Assembly (NCBI GenBank): GCA_030615475.1
Contig: JAUWZF010000024.1
Span: 1-9,713, forward strand
Direction of reading: 5' to 3'
Length of the DNA stretch: 9,713 nucleotides
Origin: Dehalococcoidales bacterium
GTDB taxonomy: Bacteria; Chloroflexota; Dehalococcoidia; Dehalococcoidales; RBG-16-60-22
Shown: in pieces, positions 7,414 to 9,713 of the stretch
Layout of the letters: each line of letters starts with the position of its first letter
Numbering within the stretch: the stretch's first letter is position 1
Notes under the pieces: generated by a model
Told to the model about the DNA's origin: nothing
Seen by the model: the letters and a program-made list of their open reading frames with translations, nothing else
The model's database searches: none
Program-made: the position numbers and the translations under genes

Positions 7414-7443
7414 ATTGTAACAACTTAACATATGCCTGTGCAA
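7414..7443 (-). promoter_or_regulatory. Probable promoter of tRNA-Arg
   Basis: On the minus strand TTGCAC (7438-7443) is followed after 18 bp by TACAAT (7414-7419), a five-of-six -10 match. The predicted start near 7407 leaves only about 8 nt before the mature tRNA end, as expected for a tRNA gene. The -35 box is weak (three of six). Confidence 0.45.
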
Positions 7444-7448
7444 CAGGC
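7434..7448. repeat. Short hairpin between the AOR-family gene and tRNA-Arg
   Basis: GCCTGT (7434-7439) and ACAGGC (7443-7448) are exact complements around a 3-nt loop. The hairpin begins about 10 nt after the AOR stop codon on the minus strand and overlaps the -35 box of the tRNA promoter. It has no T-run behind it, so it would be at best a weak terminator or a 3'-end stabilising structure. Confidence 0.3.
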
Positions 7449-7457
7449 AGCTGTAAA

Positions 7458-9371
7458 CTAGCGTAATAAACCTCTCGACTTCAAATCGGCGGCAACATCG
7501 CCGAGCTCCAGTTCACGCAACTTCTTCTCCGTCGGCAGTCCGCTCTCAACGTCCCAGCCGCGCAGTTCGTAATACTCGCTCTTCAAGTTTTCAAAGTCGG
7601 GCCTGTCTATCCTGGCGCCCTTCCTGGAGACTACTTCGCCGTTTTTACCCGGAACGATGCAGTCGGGATTGAAAAAGACAAACTGCAAGGGTTCGTCATG
7701 AAGGTAGTCCAGGAGCCTGTCTCCCTGTCTCCCTTGCCACCCCTCACGGAGCAGTATCGCCCTTTGCAGGTTGAAGATTCTCTCCCCGATTTTACTCAGC
7801 CCCGCCTCGTCCGTTTCTTTACCCGTAATCGCGGACAGGACCCGGCTTTCCATGGCGGGGTCGCCGGTATGGTCGTCGGCGAACCTGACCCATATTATCG
7901 GCCAGAGGAGGTCGCAGAGGATGAGGCTCTCCTTGGCATGGGTGCGGTCCTGGATTTTCCTGGCGGCCAGCGCTTTACCTTCGTAGGTGGAATAGTCGGC
8001 GGCGGCGGTGCCGCCCCAGAAGTTCCTGCCAACGTTTAGAAAGTCGTTGTAAGACAGAAAAGCGTCCTCTTCTTTTCGAGTCCATTTGGACCACAGCCAT
8101 AAGGAGTGACTGGTCTCATGAAGCTGGTTAATCGGCCTCCTTTGCTCGGTGGCGTAGAGAAGCGCATTAGTCAATATGAGCCGGGGGTCGTAGTCCCTGG
8201 TCTCGCCGGCTCTGGTAATGACGTGGGCGTTCAACAGTTGCCGCGCTCTTTTCCCTATCTTCTCGGCGGCTTTGAGCGTGCCCCGGGCCAGTAAATCGCC
8301 GAAGCCCTCCCGGTAAGCTATTTTCCTGGTCAGTTCTTCAATAAATTCGGCGCTGCCTATCTTCGATAGCGGCAGCCCGGTGTCTTCTTCCCGCAGGACG
8401 CCTTCCTGGTAGCAGGCGGCAAGCCAGTCGATAATCGGCTGCATTACCGTGGTATCCAGTCCGTACCGGTCACACAACCGTATCGCCAGCAGCGTCACCT
8501 CGGCACTGTCACCGCCGTACTGCGCCGCCGGTCCGCCGTAGACGTGTGTCGCCTGGCAGAAGAACTTGAAGCGCCGGCCTTCGGCCTGGTACGATTTTCG
8601 GAAACAGCCGAGACCGCAGTTGTAGCAGGCATGGAGCTTCGTCCGGCCGGGTATGTCTTCGAGCCAGTTTTTCCAGGTATCTTTTCTTATTTGAAGTATC
8701 CGGTCGGCGAGGTTACTGAGCCTTTCCGCTTGGGCGGCTTTCGGTCGCTTATCGCCGGCGACGACGATGGCCTTCAGCAGCTTCGACCCCATAACGCTGC
8801 CGAGGCCGCTGGCTCCGGAAGCGCCGTCATCGGTAAGCATGGTGGCGAAGGAAACCAGGTTCTCGGCGGCCGGGCCGATAGTCAACACGCTCGCCCCCTT
8901 GCCCAGCTCCTCTTTCAGACTGTCGCACGCTTCAAAAGCAGACTTGCCCCAGAGGGACGAGGCATCCCTTATTTCGATAGTGCCGTCATGGATATAGATA
9001 TAGACGGGCTTATCGGCTTTGCCCTGTACTACCAGCCCATCATAGCCGGCGTATTTAAGGTAAGACCCCCACCGTTCCCCCAGGTTGGCATAGGAGAACG
9101 TTTCCGGCTCCATGATAGGTGCTTTCCCGCAGACCTGCCACCTGCAGCCGGCCAGCCTGTTAAACCCGGTTACGGGACCGGTGATATAGATAAGGCAGTT
9201 CTCCGGGTCGAAGGCTTTAGCCTCGGGGGGTACCATGTCCCAGTAAAGCCTGGCGGCGATACCTCTACCGCCCAGGAACCTGTCTTTGTAATCCGCGGTA
9301 GGCAGCCTGGTAACCCTGCCATCGGCTAAATCAATCTTCAGGATTTCTCCGGCATATCCAAAGTCGGCCAC
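7458..9371 (-). CDS. Aldehyde:ferredoxin oxidoreductase (AOR) family tungstoenzyme, divergent active site
   Basis: This 637-residue protein aligns over its length with Pyrococcus AOR (605). It starts with the usual EILKIDLADGRV and FLGGRG motifs. The cofactor scaffold is kept: R77, K83 and N96 (YANLGERWG), YLKYAGYDGLVVQGKA (104-119), and GSVMGSKLLKAI (191-202). The 4Fe-4S cysteines are C249, C252, C256 (CYNCGLGC) and C486. The C-terminal YYELRGWDVESGLP (600-613) is also typical. Members carry a tungsten (sometimes molybdenum) bis-pterin and pass electrons to ferredoxin or partner subunits in the cytoplasm. However, AOR E313 aligns with Q273 and H448 with N415, where the normal RGGCH is replaced by RRPINQLHE. 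It may therefore act on something other than simple aldehydes; a BamB-like electron-transfer or reductase role is one option. The GTG start has a strong GGAGG 6 nt upstream. It lies 50 bp after the cupin gene, probably in the same operon. Confidence 0.88.
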   Translation of the reverse strand: MADFGYAGEILKIDLADGRVTRLPTADYKDRFLGGRGIAARLYWDMVPPEAKAFDPENCLIYITGPVTGFNRLAGCRWQVCGKAPIMEPETFSYANLGERWGSYLKYAGYDGLVVQGKADKPVYIYIHDGTIEIRDASSLWGKSAFEACDSLKEELGKGASVLTIGPAAENLVSFATMLTDDGASGASGLGSVMGSKLLKAIVVAGDKRPKAAQAERLSNLADRILQIRKDTWKNWLEDIPGRTKLHACYNCGLGCFRKSYQAEGRRFKFFCQATHVYGGPAAQYGGDSAEVTLLAIRLCDRYGLDTTVMQPIIDWLAACYQEGVLREEDTGLPLSKIGSAEFIEELTRKIAYREGFGDLLARGTLKAAEKIGKRARQLLNAHVITRAGETRDYDPRLILTNALLYATEQRRPINQLHETSHSLWLWSKWTRKEEDAFLSYNDFLNVGRNFWGGTAAADYSTYEGKALAARKIQDRTHAKESLILCDLLWPIIWVRFADDHTGDPAMESRVLSAITGKETDEAGLSKIGERIFNLQRAILLREGWQGRQGDRLLDYLHDEPLQFVFFNPDCIVPGKNGEVVSRKGARIDRPDFENLKSEYYELRGWDVESGLPTEKKLRELELGDVAADLKSRGLLR

Positions 9372-9377
9372 GCTTAA

Positions 9378-9382
9378 CCTCC
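9378..9382 (-). promoter_or_regulatory. Ribosome binding site of the AOR-family gene
   Basis: GGAGG on the minus strand with six bases to the GTG at 9369-9371. This settles the non-ATG start, and the protein N-terminus (MADFGYAGEILKIDL) also fits the family. Confidence 0.75.
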
Positions 9383-9388
9383 ATATAA

Positions 9389-9401
9389 TACTGATTCAGT
9401 A
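9389..9401. repeat. 13-bp palindrome between the cupin and AOR-family genes
   Basis: TACTGATTCAGTA is a perfect inverted repeat with 6-bp arms around a single base. It sits 6 bp upstream of the AOR-family ribosome binding site on the minus strand, inside the 50-bp gap after the cupin gene. It could be a regulator site or a marker of an internal promoter (a weak TATTAT box overlaps its downstream edge). It could also be chance in an AT-rich gap. Confidence 0.3.
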
Positions 9402-9421
9402 AAAATCTACGAAATGTATGT

Positions 9422-9713
9422 CTAATCCGATCTCTTGCCGGTAAGCGAGACCGCCATGCACACATAGGGTTTATCGATTCTCCTGGTAACTATCGGGCAA
9501 TGGTACAACCCTTTGGGGGCTACCAGTACCGTAGGTTTATCGAACGTGTGTTTCTCTTCTTGCCCCGGTTCGCCGATGGATATCTCCACTTCGGCGCCTA
9601 AATCGTCGAGGTTATAGGGGTCGGAGCCGATGAAGAACACGGCTTCATCGTAGTCGTGCACGTGCGGCTTGGTTGATAAGCCCGTGATGCCGGTCTCATA
9701 CGCGCAGGCGTAG
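9422..9713 (-). CDS. Small cupin-domain protein, 5' end cut by window edge
   Basis: The frame is open from the right edge to a TAG at 9422-9424, giving 96 visible residues. Both cupin motifs are present. Motif 1 is G-x5-HVH-x3-E-x5-G, seen as GLSTKPHVHDYDEAVFFIG (9626-9682), and motif 2 is PKGLYH (about 9502-9519). The two histidines of HVH, the glutamate and the motif 2 histidine would bind one metal ion. The in-frame GTG at 9659-9661 falls inside motif 1, between its two histidines, so it cannot be the real start; the gene must begin outside the window. Between the motifs lies a segment rich in acidic residues (DDLGAEVEISIGE). Cupins can be enzymes, sugar or metal binders, or sensors, and the sequence does not say which. 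The position 50 bp upstream of the AOR-family gene on the same strand suggests joint transcription and a linked role. Confidence 0.75.
   Translation of the reverse strand, partial: YACAYETGITGLSTKPHVHDYDEAVFFIGSDPYNLDDLGAEVEISIGEPGQEEKHTFDKPTVLVAPKGLYHCPIVTRRIDKPYVCMAVSLTGKRSD

Noticed and set aside
8544..9329. Open frame of 261 codons on the + strand
   Set aside because: It lies wholly opposite the AOR-family gene, which has clear motifs over the same span. The predicted protein is rich in Gly, Pro and Arg with no recognisable domain, so it is an antisense shadow.
9383..9413. Separate promoter for the AOR-family gene (TTCGTA-17-TATTAT)
   Set aside because: The -35 box is very weak and the predicted start would cut into or abut the ribosome binding site. 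Co-transcription with the cupin is more likely.
9659..9661. GTG as start of a 79-residue cupin protein
   Set aside because: It falls between the two metal-binding histidines of cupin motif 1, and the frame stays open upstream to the window edge with matching motif residues.

Overview
The window is a bacterial chromosome segment of moderately high GC content, densely packed with genes and with Shine-Dalgarno sites at several of them. No mobile elements, CRISPR arrays or phage genes are visible. An aldehyde:ferredoxin oxidoreductase (AOR) family tungstoenzyme points to an anaerobe. The gene mix (AOR paralogue next to a small cupin, MoxR/DUF58/transglutaminase operon, ABC-2 exporter) would fit a Chloroflexota (Dehalococcoidia-like) genome. 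That placement is an inference from style and family memory, not from a marker gene.

Layout. (1) Positions 2-904, + strand: the 3' part of a gene for a VPS62-like protein, cut by the left edge. (2) Positions 958-2642, - strand: a two-gene ABC-2 type exporter operon, ATPase first and permease second, converging on the VPS62-like gene. (3) Positions 2643-2820: a divergent control region with one promoter facing each way and two separate inverted repeats. The stronger one is 10 bp per arm and overlaps the -10 box and predicted start site of the rightward promoter. (4) Positions 2821-7303, + strand: a three-gene operon encoding a MoxR AAA+ ATPase, a DUF58 membrane protein and a TgpA-type transmembrane transglutaminase with a C-terminal DUF4129-like tail. 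(5) Positions 7326-7398, - strand: tRNA-Arg(CCU) with its own likely promoter. (6) Positions 7458-9713, - strand: an AOR-family protein preceded by a cupin protein cut by the right edge. The two are probably co-transcribed.

How the genes work together. The MoxR-DUF58-transglutaminase trio is a widespread conserved set. The MoxR ATPase is thought to act as a chaperone for membrane or secreted partners, and the transglutaminase-like domain would face the outside of the membrane. The exporter shares its control region with this trio but is transcribed away from it. The AOR-family enzyme keeps the four cysteines for the 4Fe-4S cluster and much of the cofactor-binding scaffold. It lacks the glutamate and histidine that line the active site of Pyrococcus AOR (Gln and Asn at the aligned positions), so it is probably not a classical aldehyde oxidase. 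No fully novel system is evident. The points most worth a second look are the operator-like repeat at 2761-2789, the divergent AOR with its cupin neighbour, and the bacterial VPS62-like gene.
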